Counted from the first letter of the stretch, positions 1 through 8,953 are shown. The stretch: 64,000 bases of DNA from Pontibacter aquaedesilientis (GCF_014773225.1 NZ_JACXAJ010000003.1:310001-374000); one strand, 5' to 3'. Translations and numbers: made by a program. Notes: generated from the letters alone by a model not told the origin.

Positions 1-511
1 TGTTGTTCTTCTGCTCGTTGAAAAACTCCTTGATCTCGTCTTTGTCTCGGGTGATGAGTGTGCGTGGCCGTACCGCCTCCGGGAAATGCTGGAAGTACAT
101 CTTGTTCACCGCATCGGAGAGGGAGGTCGGGTCATTGAGCACAATCACGCCGTGGCGCAGAGCCAGCTGACCGAAAATGATGCCGGCATTTTGAGCCCAG
201 CCTCTGCCTTCGCCTTCTGAGGAGGGGTCGTTGCGGAGCATCAGCACGTCAAGTTCCGGGGCCGTCACGCGCACTCTTTTGATCTTGCCGCTTTGTATGG
301 CCTCCAGGTAGGTGGCCGGTGACTTGTACTTATGATTGGCGTCAGCAAGAGCCGCGGTGGCGCCCATGTACCCGTCAGGGTAATAGGCCAGGTCACCCAC
401 GCCCATCAGAAGCACGGTATGGCCCATGTTGTGCATGCGCTGCGCCAGGAAAACAGTGGTGTGGGAGGGTTTTTCTGTATTTACATCGTTTACTACGAAT
501 CCTATAGTCAT
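1..511 (-). CDS. Glutathione-synthetase-like ATP-grasp ligase, N-terminal 170 residues (gene runs off the left edge)
   Basis: The protein starts MTIGFVVNDV and shows the N-terminal substrate domain of RimK/GshB-type ATP-grasp enzymes: a flavodoxin-like beginning, then LNDPTSLSDAVNKMY and RPRTLITRD, which match the GshB pattern where an Asn-Pro-x-Ser-Leu loop precedes the ATP-grasp lid. The catalytic ATP-grasp core lies outside the window. Such enzymes form a peptide or amide bond with ATP. The gene follows the DUF1704/QEGLA gene by 26 bases on the same strand, so it is probably the third gene of that operon. GshB itself is possible, but no gshA is visible and the context suggests a dedicated ligase. 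The ATG at 511 is the first in frame. Confidence 0.8.
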   Translation of the reverse strand, partial: MTIGFVVNDVNTEKPSHTTVFLAQRMHNMGHTVLLMGVGDLAYYPDGYMGATAALADANHKYKSPATYLEAIQSGKIKRVRVTAPELDVLMLRNDPSSEGEGRGWAQNAGIIFGQLALRHGVIVLNDPTSLSDAVNKMYFQHFPEAVRPRTLITRDKDEIKEFFNEQKNN

Positions 512-537
512 GTTAAGTATCTCAATATATGTTAGTA

Positions 538-2394
538 CTAATTTTCCAGTAAGTTAAATACTGATATGCCTGCTTTTAGTTTTTCCAATTTAGGTTTCAC
601 GGCCGGATCGGTGAGGTAACGGGGGCGAATCGGCACTGGTCGCAATACGTTGCGGTATATCAGTTCCTGAATGATGGGAATGTACTCCTGGCGGATCTTT
701 CCGATCAGGAGCGGCTCCAGGTCATTGCCCTCTTTGAGGTACTGTAGCAGGTGCACGAGGCCACGCAGGTATACGGCATCTTTGGTAAGTCCGCCGCCCC
801 GGTGCACGCGCATGGCCACGTTAAAGGCGGTTTCATCATCAAAGTTATAATCCTCTTTGAGGCGGCAGAAGTTGTCGGTAAAGCTGCAACCTTTGGTAAG
901 ATGGTGCACCGCCACGACACGCGCCGCCAGAATGCGCAACCTGTCTTGGTCCAGCCCGCCCACCAGGTACTCGCTCAGCACGGCCAATCCTTCCTGCAGC
1001 TCTTCGTAACCGGGCACCCCTACATATAATTGATTTAGGGGCTGCGCCTTTCCGTTGAAATAAGTGAGAATATGCGTGCCGACTTCATGCTGTATAAGCG
1101 CTTGCGCCCGACTGCGGGGTATCTTGGCATCGGTGCCGATGTTGAGCCTGCCTTTGGATACGATCAATCCCACAATATCCTTTCGGATGTCGACGCCGGA
1201 GTCAAGCTGGGGGTATTGGCTTTTCAGGTATGCGATCTCTTGTTCGGCCAGGGCGGCAAACTCCTCCACAGGTATAAGCGGGGCATCGTGGTTGCGCATG
1301 GGCTCAGGTATGGCAGCCAGTATACCTTCGGCCACTTTTAAAAGGTGATCATCCACGCCACCGAACAGCTGCAGGCTGCTATACAGAAAATGTGGCGTGT
1401 TGCGGTCGGCCAGCATGGAGAGTGTCTTGTCCAGTTCGTGGCGCTTGTCCCGGAAGAGGAAGGCTAGTGTCGGGTCCTCCACTTTCTCGATCGGGATGTT
1501 GTATAGCTCTCGCTTGAGCAGGTCGGCGTCCACGGGCATGAGGCGGTAATGGAAGGCGGGCTGCTCCTTGAATTTCTTCTTGCGGAACTCCTCCCAGGCC
1601 TCGTCGGCATTGACAGGCGTGACAAGCAGCAGAAACCGGAATTGGTCGCTGATAGCGGTGAGTTGTTTGTCGATGCGCCACACAGCGGGCACCACAGCCT
1701 GCCTGCCCAGGGCCTGAAAGTGCTTAGGCTGGTGCGAGGTCTGCACCCGCACAAAGTCGAACACGGCTTTTTTGATGGCATTGGAAACATGGGCACGCAA
1801 GGTGCGCAGCAACAGGGGGTATACCTGCCCCGATCCAGCCTGACGGTAGACAGGTTTCAGTTCGAGGCCCAGCATAAGCGTGCTGTGCTGCTTGAGCTCC
1901 TCTTCGCCCATCAGGCTATTGGGACCTTGTAGCAATGCATGGTTAGAGGCAGTGTCAACGGTTACAGGCAGATTGCCGATCTTAATGCTGCTCAGTTCCT
2001 GCCTTAGGGTAAGGATAGTGGCCGGCAGCGCCTGCTCCGGACCCAGTACCCGGAACGTAGGACTATCGGCGGCGGCAATATCGGGGGCGGCAAAAAGTTC
2101 CAGCACCATAAAAGCGCCAAATTCGTCGGCCATAACTTTGGCGATCTCGCGCACTAGCAGGCGTATTCCGGGCGTTTGCTCTTCGCGGGCAATAATGTAG
2201 GAGGCTTCTGCCTTCACAAAATCTGCGGTAGCATGATCGGGTTGTCCAGCAGGATGCCTGAACAGCACCAGGAAAGGCAATGGCCTGTCGATGTGCAGCA
2301 GGCCGCCATCCGGAAGCCGGCGCCGTACCTGCCGACCCCGTTTCAGCGTCCGGGTAACACTTTTTATGAAAACGTCGGTGATTGCTTCTGTCAT
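538..2394 (-). CDS. DUF1704 / QEGLA-motif protein, predicted zinc metallopeptidase
   Basis: This 618-residue protein belongs to the family named for its QEGLA motif (DUF1704, TIGR02421). Near residues 436-441 it has HEVGTH, an HExxxH zinc site, and near 467-471 QEGLA, whose Glu is the likely third metal ligand. The family includes the eukaryotic tubulin carboxypeptidase MATCAP, so a carboxypeptidase-like activity is inferred. The bacterial family has also been called flavohemoglobin expression-modulating. The start at 2394 is preferred over 2412 because it overlaps the upstream stop as ATGA, a sign of translational coupling. It lies between an N-formylglutamate amidohydrolase family gene and an ATP-grasp gene. 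No signal peptide is seen, so it is probably cytoplasmic. Confidence 0.85.
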   Translation of the reverse strand: MTEAITDVFIKSVTRTLKRGRQVRRRLPDGGLLHIDRPLPFLVLFRHPAGQPDHATADFVKAEASYIIAREEQTPGIRLLVREIAKVMADEFGAFMVLELFAAPDIAAADSPTFRVLGPEQALPATILTLRQELSSIKIGNLPVTVDTASNHALLQGPNSLMGEEELKQHSTLMLGLELKPVYRQAGSGQVYPLLLRTLRAHVSNAIKKAVFDFVRVQTSHQPKHFQALGRQAVVPAVWRIDKQLTAISDQFRFLLLVTPVNADEAWEEFRKKKFKEQPAFHYRLMPVDADLLKRELYNIPIEKVEDPTLAFLFRDKRHELDKTLSMLADRNTPHFLYSSLQLFGGVDDHLLKVAEGILAAIPEPMRNHDAPLIPVEEFAALAEQEIAYLKSQYPQLDSGVDIRKDIVGLIVSKGRLNIGTDAKIPRSRAQALIQHEVGTHILTYFNGKAQPLNQLYVGVPGYEELQEGLAVLSEYLVGGLDQDRLRILAARVVAVHHLTKGCSFTDNFCRLKEDYNFDDETAFNVAMRVHRGGGLTKDAVYLRGLVHLLQYLKEGNDLEPLLIGKIRQEYIPIIQELIYRNVLRPVPIRPRYLTDPAVKPKLEKLKAGISVFNLLEN

Positions 2395-3206
2395 GCCGAT
2401 AAGGTGTTGCATACCTGTTCGCGCGCTGCCAGTACCGGTTCTATGGTATGCAGCAGCGCTTTCCTGATTTCCTGTAACTGGGCTTGGTCAGGTATACCGG
2501 TCCACTCGTCCATAAAGAACTTCTTGAACTCGATGGAGATGACGCAGGCGCGATCCGGGAACGTGTCGTGGATCCAGCGCATGAAATGGCCGCCTTCGAA
2601 TTTCACGTTTTCGCGCACGTCCAGGTGACGGCCCTGGTAATCGTAACCCTGCAGGCTTTGGGTAAAGGCATCTACCACAGGTGCCCAGAGTTGGCGGTTC
2701 ATGTTGCCGGTGCCCAGGTTCACTTCGGGGTTTTCATCCGGGTTAGCCTCCGGGCCATCGGCTCCGTTGCGGCGGTGGTTGTAGGTATGGAGGTCGTATA
2801 CCACAAAGCATCCGTGGCGGTCCACTATACCTTGCAGCATGTCTTTAACATCGGCGTAAAATTGGTCGTAGCGGGCCAGCGATTCCTGCGCCAGTGCCTC
2901 TGGCAGGTCGCCGTTCCACACGTTGAGGCCCCAGGCGTCCTCGGGCTTGCGGTAGATGGCTTTCTCACGGGGGCGGTTCAGGTCCATTTCGAAGCGGGAG
3001 TTCAAACCAATGATCTGGTTGTCGGTTATACTTGCCCAGCCTGCCGTGAAGGGGTCTTCCTCTCGCAGGCGCTCACCTTCGGAAAGCGAGAAAAGGTTGC
3101 GGATGTTTTCGCGTACGGTATGACCGTCGTGTATGGCGGTGGCAATGAGGGGGCTTTGGCCCTGTATAATTTTATAGTAGGCTTGATCTGTATTAGTGTC
3201 AGGCAT
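2391..3206 (-). CDS. N-formylglutamate amidohydrolase family protein
   Basis: A 271-residue FGase-fold (PF05013) metallohydrolase. Visible motifs are a HDGH site at residues 26-29, a DLNRP segment, YDLHTYNHR and IEFKKFFMDEW, as expected for this zinc-dependent family related to carboxypeptidase A-like folds. In histidine degradation family members (HutG type) remove formate from N-formylglutamate, but no hut genes are nearby. It is the first gene of a minus-strand operon with the QEGLA protein (4-base ATGA overlap) and the ATP-grasp ligase. The true substrate is therefore more likely an amidated or formylated glutamyl compound linked to those enzymes. That last step is inference. Confidence 0.85.
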   Translation of the reverse strand: MPDTNTDQAYYKIIQGQSPLIATAIHDGHTVRENIRNLFSLSEGERLREEDPFTAGWASITDNQIIGLNSRFEMDLNRPREKAIYRKPEDAWGLNVWNGDLPEALAQESLARYDQFYADVKDMLQGIVDRHGCFVVYDLHTYNHRRNGADGPEANPDENPEVNLGTGNMNRQLWAPVVDAFTQSLQGYDYQGRHLDVRENVKFEGGHFMRWIHDTFPDRACVISIEFKKFFMDEWTGIPDQAQLQEIRKALLHTIEPVLAAREQVCNTLSA

Positions 3207-3384
3207 AAGGCTTTTTGAGAGGTTTTACCCCATAAAAGAGCCTAAGGTTTTAAGGGCCTAAAACCTTGACAACATATAGTTTGGATAGTGAATTGAATTT
3301 CATACATTTAAAATACCTAAACTAATTTAGATATTAATAAGTATAGCGATATATCAATTTTGTGGACTATTAATATGTATCTGT

Positions 3385-3567
3385 ATGCGCCAACTCTACA
3401 CAAATGCGATCTTCGCAACAGCTATTTTCCTGCTAGCAGTGCTTATGCATTACCTACGGCATGAGACGCTGATTTTGCACGACGTTCTGTCGCTTGGGTT
3501 TTTGTATGCCATTGGCCTGGTGGCTGCTGTGCTCTTGGGAAAACCGGTGACGGCCCAAACCCGCTAG
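3385..3567 (+). CDS. Small two-helix membrane protein, unknown
   Basis: A 60-residue open frame with two hydrophobic segments, about residues 8-25 and 31-52, separated by a short HETLILHD linker. The composition is that of an inner-membrane peptide. No family is recognised. It is the only candidate gene between the divergent QEGLA operon and the rhomboid gene. The reverse strand is also open here, but its product has no membrane-like or domain-like pattern. A real gene is plausible but unproven. Confidence 0.4.
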   Translation: MRQLYTNAIFATAIFLLAVLMHYLRHETLILHDVLSLGFLYAIGLVAAVLLGKPVTAQTR

Positions 3568-3639
3568 GCATTTCCTGGCTGCTTCTGGCCTTGGTTTGTA
3601 AGGGGCAATCCTTAACTTTACCAGCACGACAGAAAGCAA

Positions 3640-5211
3640 ATGGAAGAAAACAAGTATGCCGCCGTTGTCTCCGAAAAAGAGGACAACAAACTGCTGCAAA
3701 TCTTTGAAGAACGCGCAAGCTACGAGGCCGAAGCCATACTGGCCGTTATCGACGAAATCGAAAAGAGAAACCTCCACGTTCCGAATCTGGAACACATAAA
3801 ACAGGAAGCCCTGCAGGAATATTCGCTGCAGCAGCAACGCATCAACCCGGAGACAGAAAAACCAGCTCCAACCTCCTTTTCCGACAAACTGAAAAACTTC
3901 TGGACGCTTTTCGTTCCGCGGCCGCATTACTTTGTCACACCTATCCTGATCAACCTCAACATATTGGTATTTGTGGTATTGGCACTGTCCGGCATGCATG
4001 TGCTGTCCCCGGATGGGCAGGACCTGATAGCCGTAGGTGCTAATTTCGGGCCTTATACCCTGACGGGCGAGTGGTGGCGCTTGCTCAACAGCATGTTCCT
4101 ACACATTGGCATCATCCACCTGCTGGTAAACATGTATGCGCTGGCCAATATAGGAGGCGTGCTGGAGCCCTTGGTGGGCCGGAAGCAATTTATCGTGGCC
4201 TACATCCTGTGCGGGCTGGCCGGCAGCCTGGTAAGTTTGTGGTGGGATCAGTTGCGCATAAGTGCCGGTGCTTCGGGAGCTATTTTCGGCATGTTTGGTA
4301 TGTTCATGACGATGATACTGCTGGAACGGGAAATGAGCTGGCAAGAGAAGAAAGGCATGGTACTCAACATGCTGGGCGTGATTGCCTTTAACCTGCTCTT
4401 TGGCCTCCAAGGCGGTATTGACAACGCCGCCCATATCGGCGGGTTGGTGCTGGGTATTATTTTCGGTGGCGTACTGCTTATGCGTTCCGGCAGGTATATC
4501 GCGCAAAGCTACAATATGCTGGGCACTGCACTTACGACGGTCATCATTCTGGTGGCTTTCACAGGGCTTTACTTTCAGATACCGGTGGCTAATGCCAAAT
4601 ACCTGACCATGCTGGAGGATTTCGGCATACATGAACAGAGAGCGATGGAGGTGCTGCAGGAGATGGAAAAAACAGCCAGCCTGGCTAACGGAGGCCGTTA
4701 TGTGAGCGGTCTGGAGGAAGGTATTGGCTTTTGGGATGAAAGCATCAGGGAGTTGATGGAGCTGGAGGAAATGCCGGACCTGGGTGAGCGGGAAGCCAAA
4801 GAGGTGGAGATCTTGCTCAACTATACCCGCCTGCGCAAAAAGTCTTATGAGATGATGCGCGACGACATCAAGAGCAACCAACCTTGGATGCACCCCAAAC
4901 AACAGCAGGTGCTGTGGGCCATCAGCACGTACGTGAAGGAGCTTCAGTATCTGCGTGAAGGGAAGGAGGGAGATCCGGTAGCAGACACACCCGGTTCTGA
5001 GCATTGGCAAGGCACAGAGTATCCAACTGGTCAAGAAAGGCCTTTGTTTGTTATAGACGGCGCCGTACAGGAGAATATGGAACAGGCAGAGTTAGACCTT
5101 CATCCTGATGATATAGCATCTGTAACAGTTCTGAAGGACTCTGCAGCAGTGCGATTATATGGAGAGAGAGCAAGAAATGGCGTGGTGCTCATCAGCACAA
5201 AGCAGGAATAA
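3640..5211 (+). CDS. Rhomboid intramembrane serine protease with a TonB-receptor-plug-like C-terminal tail
   Basis: A 523-residue protein in three parts. Residues 1-90 are soluble and charged. Residues 97-315 form a rhomboid core: WWRLLNSMFLHIGIIHLLVN, catalytic Ser in GASG (S212) and catalytic His in AAHIGG (H265), so the Ser-His dyad is intact. After a charged helical linker, residues 468-523 read PLFVIDG, then PDDIASVTVLKD, LYGERARNGVVLIST and the end. This closely resembles the plug motif of SusC-type TonB-dependent receptors. No barrel follows, so the tail is an isolated plug-like module attached to an inner-membrane protease. Its role is unknown; substrate docking or self-processing are possibilities. 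Confidence 0.9.
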   Translation: MEENKYAAVVSEKEDNKLLQIFEERASYEAEAILAVIDEIEKRNLHVPNLEHIKQEALQEYSLQQQRINPETEKPAPTSFSDKLKNFWTLFVPRPHYFVTPILINLNILVFVVLALSGMHVLSPDGQDLIAVGANFGPYTLTGEWWRLLNSMFLHIGIIHLLVNMYALANIGGVLEPLVGRKQFIVAYILCGLAGSLVSLWWDQLRISAGASGAIFGMFGMFMTMILLEREMSWQEKKGMVLNMLGVIAFNLLFGLQGGIDNAAHIGGLVLGIIFGGVLLMRSGRYIAQSYNMLGTALTTVIILVAFTGLYFQIPVANAKYLTMLEDFGIHEQRAMEVLQEMEKTASLANGGRYVSGLEEGIGFWDESIRELMELEEMPDLGEREAKEVEILLNYTRLRKKSYEMMRDDIKSNQPWMHPKQQQVLWAISTYVKELQYLREGKEGDPVADTPGSEHWQGTEYPTGQERPLFVIDGAVQENMEQAELDLHPDDIASVTVLKDSAAVRLYGERARNGVVLISTKQE

Positions 5212-5273
5212 GCCTCCTGTATAACCCAACCTTCTGTTAAGCTGTACTTGTAAAGAACCAAATTAACCAGACC

Positions 5274-5480
5274 GTGCCCTACAGAGACGCTGCAGAAAAC
5301 CTGATCACCTGTCCGCATTGCGGACAGCAGGTGCCTCATAAGAACCGCTGCCCCAACTGCGGACAGTACCTGCCCAAGCGCGAAAAAAAGAAGTGGGAAA
5401 TGCCAAAGCTGACCCCTACAGAAATCTTCCTGGCTATACTGGGCCTGATCATGCTCACAATCGGGCTAGTGGCTGTTTAG
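5274..5480 (+). CDS. Small zinc-ribbon membrane protein
   Basis: A 68-residue protein with a GTG start. Residues 13-31 hold two CPxCG knuckles (CPHCG and CPNCG), a rubredoxin-like zinc ribbon. A basic stretch follows, then one C-terminal transmembrane helix at about residues 48-67. Proteins of this form usually place a zinc ribbon at the cytoplasmic face of the membrane; the function is unknown. The ATG of the next membrane protein follows eight bases after the stop, suggesting co-transcription. Confidence 0.65.
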   Translation: MPYRDAAENLITCPHCGQQVPHKNRCPNCGQYLPKREKKKWEMPKLTPTEIFLAILGLIMLTIGLVAV

Positions 5481-5488
5481 CAGAAGGT

Positions 5489-5860
5489 ATGCGGACTCTG
5501 CGGCACCCGGTTTACCTTATTTGTGTTCTCCTTTTCATGGTGAACCAGGCGCTGGAACTGGCCCATGTTTTCATTCCGCTGCTCTTCAGTTACCTCGACG
5601 ACCTGCTGGCCATGCCCATGGTATTGACACTGATATTGGCCGCCGAGCGGGCTTACTTTCGTAACGGCAGTTTTGTCCTGCCCTGGACCTGGGTGGCAGG
5701 CGCAGTAGCGGCCTTCGCCTTTTTCTTTGAGCTGGTGCTTCCTCCATTCTCCCCGAAGCACACCGCCGACTGGCTCGATGCAGTGGCCTATACCTGCGGT
5801 GGGGCACTCTTCTTTTTCACCATCAACCAGCCGTTGCGCACGCGCGACACCCACTCCTGA
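5489..5860 (+). CDS. Conserved integral membrane protein (often mislabelled magnesium citrate transporter)
   Basis: A 123-residue protein with about four hydrophobic helices, starting MRTLRHPVY. It resembles a small Bacteroidota family with a conserved LxDLLxMPxVLTL segment and a C-terminal TADWLDAVAYTCGG segment. Database names for this family (secondary citrate transporter) are not supported by its size. The frame stays open upstream to 5393, but that part overlaps the zinc-ribbon gene, so the ATG at 5489 is chosen. It is probably co-transcribed with the zinc-ribbon protein. Confidence 0.7.
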   Translation: MRTLRHPVYLICVLLFMVNQALELAHVFIPLLFSYLDDLLAMPMVLTLILAAERAYFRNGSFVLPWTWVAGAVAAFAFFFELVLPPFSPKHTADWLDAVAYTCGGALFFFTINQPLRTRDTHS

Positions 5861-6052
5861 AGGTATAGGAGCACCTGGCTATACCTTTAATCTCAACCTT
5901 GCACAGTCCTCTGCATTAAAAAGCCGGATTGCGTCATTTTATTTTGAGACGGAGGCAACTATTCTGGTTTTCTGACATCTATTAGTCCAAAGGCAGGGTC
6001 GGAAGAACCTTGATGGCCTTTTTTAAATAGGAAACCTAAATCAAATAAAACT

Positions 6053-6781
6053 ATGAACACTATCAAATTCTACACGATCGTACTTTCTGTATTTGCAACG
6101 GCCCTCTCGCTGTTAAATCTGCCGGCCATGGCGCAGCGGAATCATATAAACGGGGAGGGAGAAGTCGTATCTCAAACCAGAAGCGTTTCTGGCTTTAAAG
6201 GGATAGATGTGAGTGGCGGATTTTCAGTGGAGCTAACTCAAGGCAGTAAGGAAGGCGTGCGGATAGAAGCACAGGAGAACCTGCACGAACGTATCAAAAC
6301 GGAAGTGAAAAACGGCGTGCTGCACATCTACAACGAGGGAGGCATCAGCACCAATAAAGGGTTGAAAGCATATGTAACTGTCAGGGAGCTGAACAAAGTG
6401 AACATCAGTGGCGGTGTAAAGCTGGTAGGCAAGTCTACTTTCAAAGCCGATGCTTTTGACCTGGACCTGAGCGGCGGCTCCAAGGTAACACTGGCCATTA
6501 ACACAAAGAAACTGGTCGCCGACATGAGCGGAGCCAGCAAAGTGACGCTAAGCGGTGTGGCTGACGAGGTGCGAATGGATATGTCGGGCGCCTCGAAAGT
6601 GGATGCTACGGAACTGGAAGCCAAGCGTGTGCGTGTAGAAGCCAGCGGAGCCAGCGACGTGAAGGTATACGCAAAGAATGAACTGAACGTGAATGCCTCG
6701 GGTGCCACCAAGGTAGCCTACAAAGGCAGCCCCAGTGTTTCGTCCAACGTGTCGGCAGCGGCCAAGATCTCCAAAATGTAA
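6053..6781 (+). CDS. Secreted head GIN-domain (DUF2807) protein
   Basis: A 242-residue protein with a signal peptide (about residues 1-27, ending in AMAQ) followed by a DUF2807 domain. The VSGFKGIDVSGGFSVELTQG opening and repeated short strands such as DLSGGSKV, DMSGASKV and EASGASDV are typical of the right-handed beta-helix of this family. These proteins are exported and surface or periplasm associated; their role is unknown, although the family is labelled putative autotransporter adhesin head. It stands alone, and a strong hairpin terminator follows 27 bases after the stop. Confidence 0.85.
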   Translation: MNTIKFYTIVLSVFATALSLLNLPAMAQRNHINGEGEVVSQTRSVSGFKGIDVSGGFSVELTQGSKEGVRIEAQENLHERIKTEVKNGVLHIYNEGGISTNKGLKAYVTVRELNKVNISGGVKLVGKSTFKADAFDLDLSGGSKVTLAINTKKLVADMSGASKVTLSGVADEVRMDMSGASKVDATELEAKRVRVEASGASDVKVYAKNELNVNASGATKVAYKGSPSVSSNVSAAAKISKM

Positions 6782-6807
6782 GAAGAGAATACAACCGCAT
6801 ATAAACC

Positions 6808-6839
6808 AAAAAAGGGCAGCTCGATGGGCTGCCCTTTTT
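6808..6839. terminator. Rho-independent terminator after the GIN-domain gene
   Basis: Perfect stem AAAAAGGGCAGC / GCTGCCCTTTTT with a 7-base loop and flanking A and T runs. It can serve both the plus-strand GIN-domain gene and the convergent minus-strand M28 peptidase gene. Confidence 0.9.
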
Positions 6840-6932
6840 GGTTGTTACTGTTCCTGAAAATGGCCGGGCTGCAAAAGTAGCAAGCACAGTCAGGAGTGAA
6901 GGAATCGCTGTACTTATGAGACGTAGCTATAC

Positions 6933-8309
6933 CTAACGTACCGGTACAGGCAACACGGGCAGGCTGGTGTGGCCTTGCGCGTCGGTGGCCTGCACGGCAA
7001 AGAAGTAGTTGTCTTTGGAATAGGGCAGCGTTACTTTGGTGTCTTTCACGAAGAACTTCTTGTCCCAGGTCTGGCTGCTGGTTTCGCGCATCAGGATGTA
7101 GTAGCCGCTCGGTTTCTTGCCCTTGGCCGGTGCGTCCCATTTCAGGTCGGTTTTGTTGGTCAGGCCAGAGGTGATGACGCCCACATTTTCGGGAGCCTGC
7201 GGCGCCATGCCCAGGTTCGCCATCGTGGCCAGATTCACGGCTGTGTTTTTGCGCAGGTACTCAAAGTCCATAAACTCTGTGAGGTCGCCGAACTGCTTGC
7301 CATTCTCTTTGCGCACGTCCTGGTGCTGGTGGTCAAAGTCCTCGTTCATCTCGCTCATGCGCACCGCCGCAAAGCCCTGCTGGTTGAATGGCGTATGGTC
7401 GCCACCACGCAGGAAACGATCCGGACGGTAGCCCAGCACGACTTCAAGCTGGTCCACGTACTGTTCGCCCGTCATTTTCATGTAGCGGGCCAGGTTGCGG
7501 CTCGGGCCGTCGTTCTCGGAGCCCAGTGTGCGGCGCAAACGGACTTGCTCCTCGGTTTCGTTGGATGGCGTGGCCTCGCTGAACACGCGCACGCGGGTAT
7601 TGTCGTGAATGCCCATTTCAGCGGAATAGGAGTTGCCCACAATGTCGTTGTTGAGCACTGCCACCAGGTTCCAGCCTTCTTTTTTCACACGCTCCGCCAT
7701 GTGGCGGGAGCCATACAGGCCTTGTTCTTCGCCCTGAAAAGCCACAAACACGAGCGTAGCCGGGAACTGCCGCGAAGCCATTACCCGGGCCATCTCCATC
7801 ACAATGGCCACGCCTGAGGCGTCGTCGTTCGCACCGGGAGCCTTGCTTTTGGCATCCATCACGTCGGTGGCGCGGGAGTCGAGGTGACCGCTCACAATGA
7901 TCACACGGTTATCGGTTGGGTCAGAGCCTTTAAGTGTCGCGACTACATTGGCCATTTCCACGTCCTGCGGAATGCGACGGCCGTCGGCTTTCACGGTATA
8001 GCGGTCCATGTCCACGGTCATGCGGCCGTTAGAGGCCTTGGCGTATTTCTCGAACTCCGATTTCACCCACACACGGGCGGCGCCTATACCTCTTTTCTTG
8101 TCGGTGGTAGAGCTCAGGGAATGGCGGGTCTCAAACGAAACCATCTTTTCCACTAAAGTCCGCAGGTTCTCGGCCGATACTTCGCTGACCATTTTCTGTA
8201 TTTCTTCGTCGTGAGTGGCGGGAGCCTGCGCAGCAACGGATTGGGTAAGGTATAGCCCTGCCAGCATGCAAAGTGCCAGCAGTCGGGTGAATTTACTTTT
8301 GTAAGTCAT
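6933..8309 (-). CDS. Secreted M28-family zinc aminopeptidase
   Basis: A 458-residue protein with a signal peptide (MTYKSKFTRLLALCMLAG to about AAQA). The M28 metal site is complete: GHLDSR, GANDDASG, GEEQG, NNDIVG and GDHTPF supply the His, Asp, Glu, Asp and His ligands of a dinuclear zinc centre. The C-terminal 80 residues, beginning PENVGVITSGLTNKTDLKW, look like a fibronectin type III module. Upstream in-frame ATG at 8339 would place ten residues before the signal peptide, so 8309 is preferred. It probably degrades peptides outside the cytoplasm. It is monocistronic. Confidence 0.88.
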   Translation of the reverse strand: MTYKSKFTRLLALCMLAGLYLTQSVAAQAPATHDEEIQKMVSEVSAENLRTLVEKMVSFETRHSLSSTTDKKRGIGAARVWVKSEFEKYAKASNGRMTVDMDRYTVKADGRRIPQDVEMANVVATLKGSDPTDNRVIIVSGHLDSRATDVMDAKSKAPGANDDASGVAIVMEMARVMASRQFPATLVFVAFQGEEQGLYGSRHMAERVKKEGWNLVAVLNNDIVGNSYSAEMGIHDNTRVRVFSEATPSNETEEQVRLRRTLGSENDGPSRNLARYMKMTGEQYVDQLEVVLGYRPDRFLRGGDHTPFNQQGFAAVRMSEMNEDFDHQHQDVRKENGKQFGDLTEFMDFEYLRKNTAVNLATMANLGMAPQAPENVGVITSGLTNKTDLKWDAPAKGKKPSGYYILMRETSSQTWDKKFFVKDTKVTLPYSKDNYFFAVQATDAQGHTSLPVLPVPVR

Positions 8310-8395
8310 TTGTGATAAGTGAGGGATTTGAATGCTCAATAGGTTAGAATAAGATGCTAAATATAAGCAGCAATGGGCAGGAAAGGAAGACAGGC

Positions 8396-8953
8396 CTACA
8401 AAAATGCCAGCCGGCAGCGCTCGCCTTCCAGCTTGTGCAACTCCTGTTCCACGGCAATTACCGTCTTGGCTTCGGCAAACTCCGACTGGTAGCGCTGCGC
8501 CAGTTCGCGGCGTTTAATGGCCTCCAGAAAGCGTCTGGCATCATCGCGATCCTCCAACGTCAGACCAGGTACTTGAGCGGGTCTATCGTCGTCGCCTTTG
8601 GCCACCATGGTAAAGTAGGAGGTGTTGGTATGCTTCACCGTGCCGGTTTTTACGTTCTCGGCGATCACTTTTATACCTACCATTAGCGAGGTGTTGCCCA
8701 CATAGTTCACGGAGGCCAGCAACGAAACCAGTTCGCCCACTTCCACCGGCTGCAGAAAATGCACACCGTCCACTGTCACCGTCACGCAATAATTGCCCGC
8801 GTGTTTGGCGGAGCAGGCATAGGCCACTTTGTCCATGAGGGAGAGCAGAATGCCCCCGTGTATCTTGCCGCCAAAATTGGCATAGCTCGGAATCATGAGT
8901 TCGGTGAGGGTGGTGCGGGAATAGGAGACAGGTCGGAATGCAGGTATAGCCAT
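8396..8953 (-). CDS. Acyl-CoA thioesterase, hotdog fold
   Basis: A 185-residue single-domain hotdog protein. The helix GGKIHGGILLSLMDKVAYACS and the strand segment VTVTVDGVHFLQPVEVGELV match the YciA/BACH-type acyl-CoA hydrolases, whose catalytic Asp lies in the LMDK turn. It hydrolyses acyl-CoA to free acid and CoA in the cytoplasm. The chain-length preference cannot be read from the sequence. The C-terminal 50 residues form a charged helical extension (AIKRRELAQRYQSEFAEA) that is longer than in YciA. No neighbour suggests a pathway. Confidence 0.85.
   Translation of the reverse strand: MAIPAFRPVSYSRTTLTELMIPSYANFGGKIHGGILLSLMDKVAYACSAKHAGNYCVTVTVDGVHFLQPVEVGELVSLLASVNYVGNTSLMVGIKVIAENVKTGTVKHTNTSYFTMVAKGDDDRPAQVPGLTLEDRDDARRFLEAIKRRELAQRYQSEFAEAKTVIAVEQELHKLEGERCRLAFL

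Noticed and set aside
4099..5034. A 311-codon minus-strand frame inside the rhomboid gene
   Set aside because: It is an antisense shadow of the rhomboid gene with His/Gln-rich noise.
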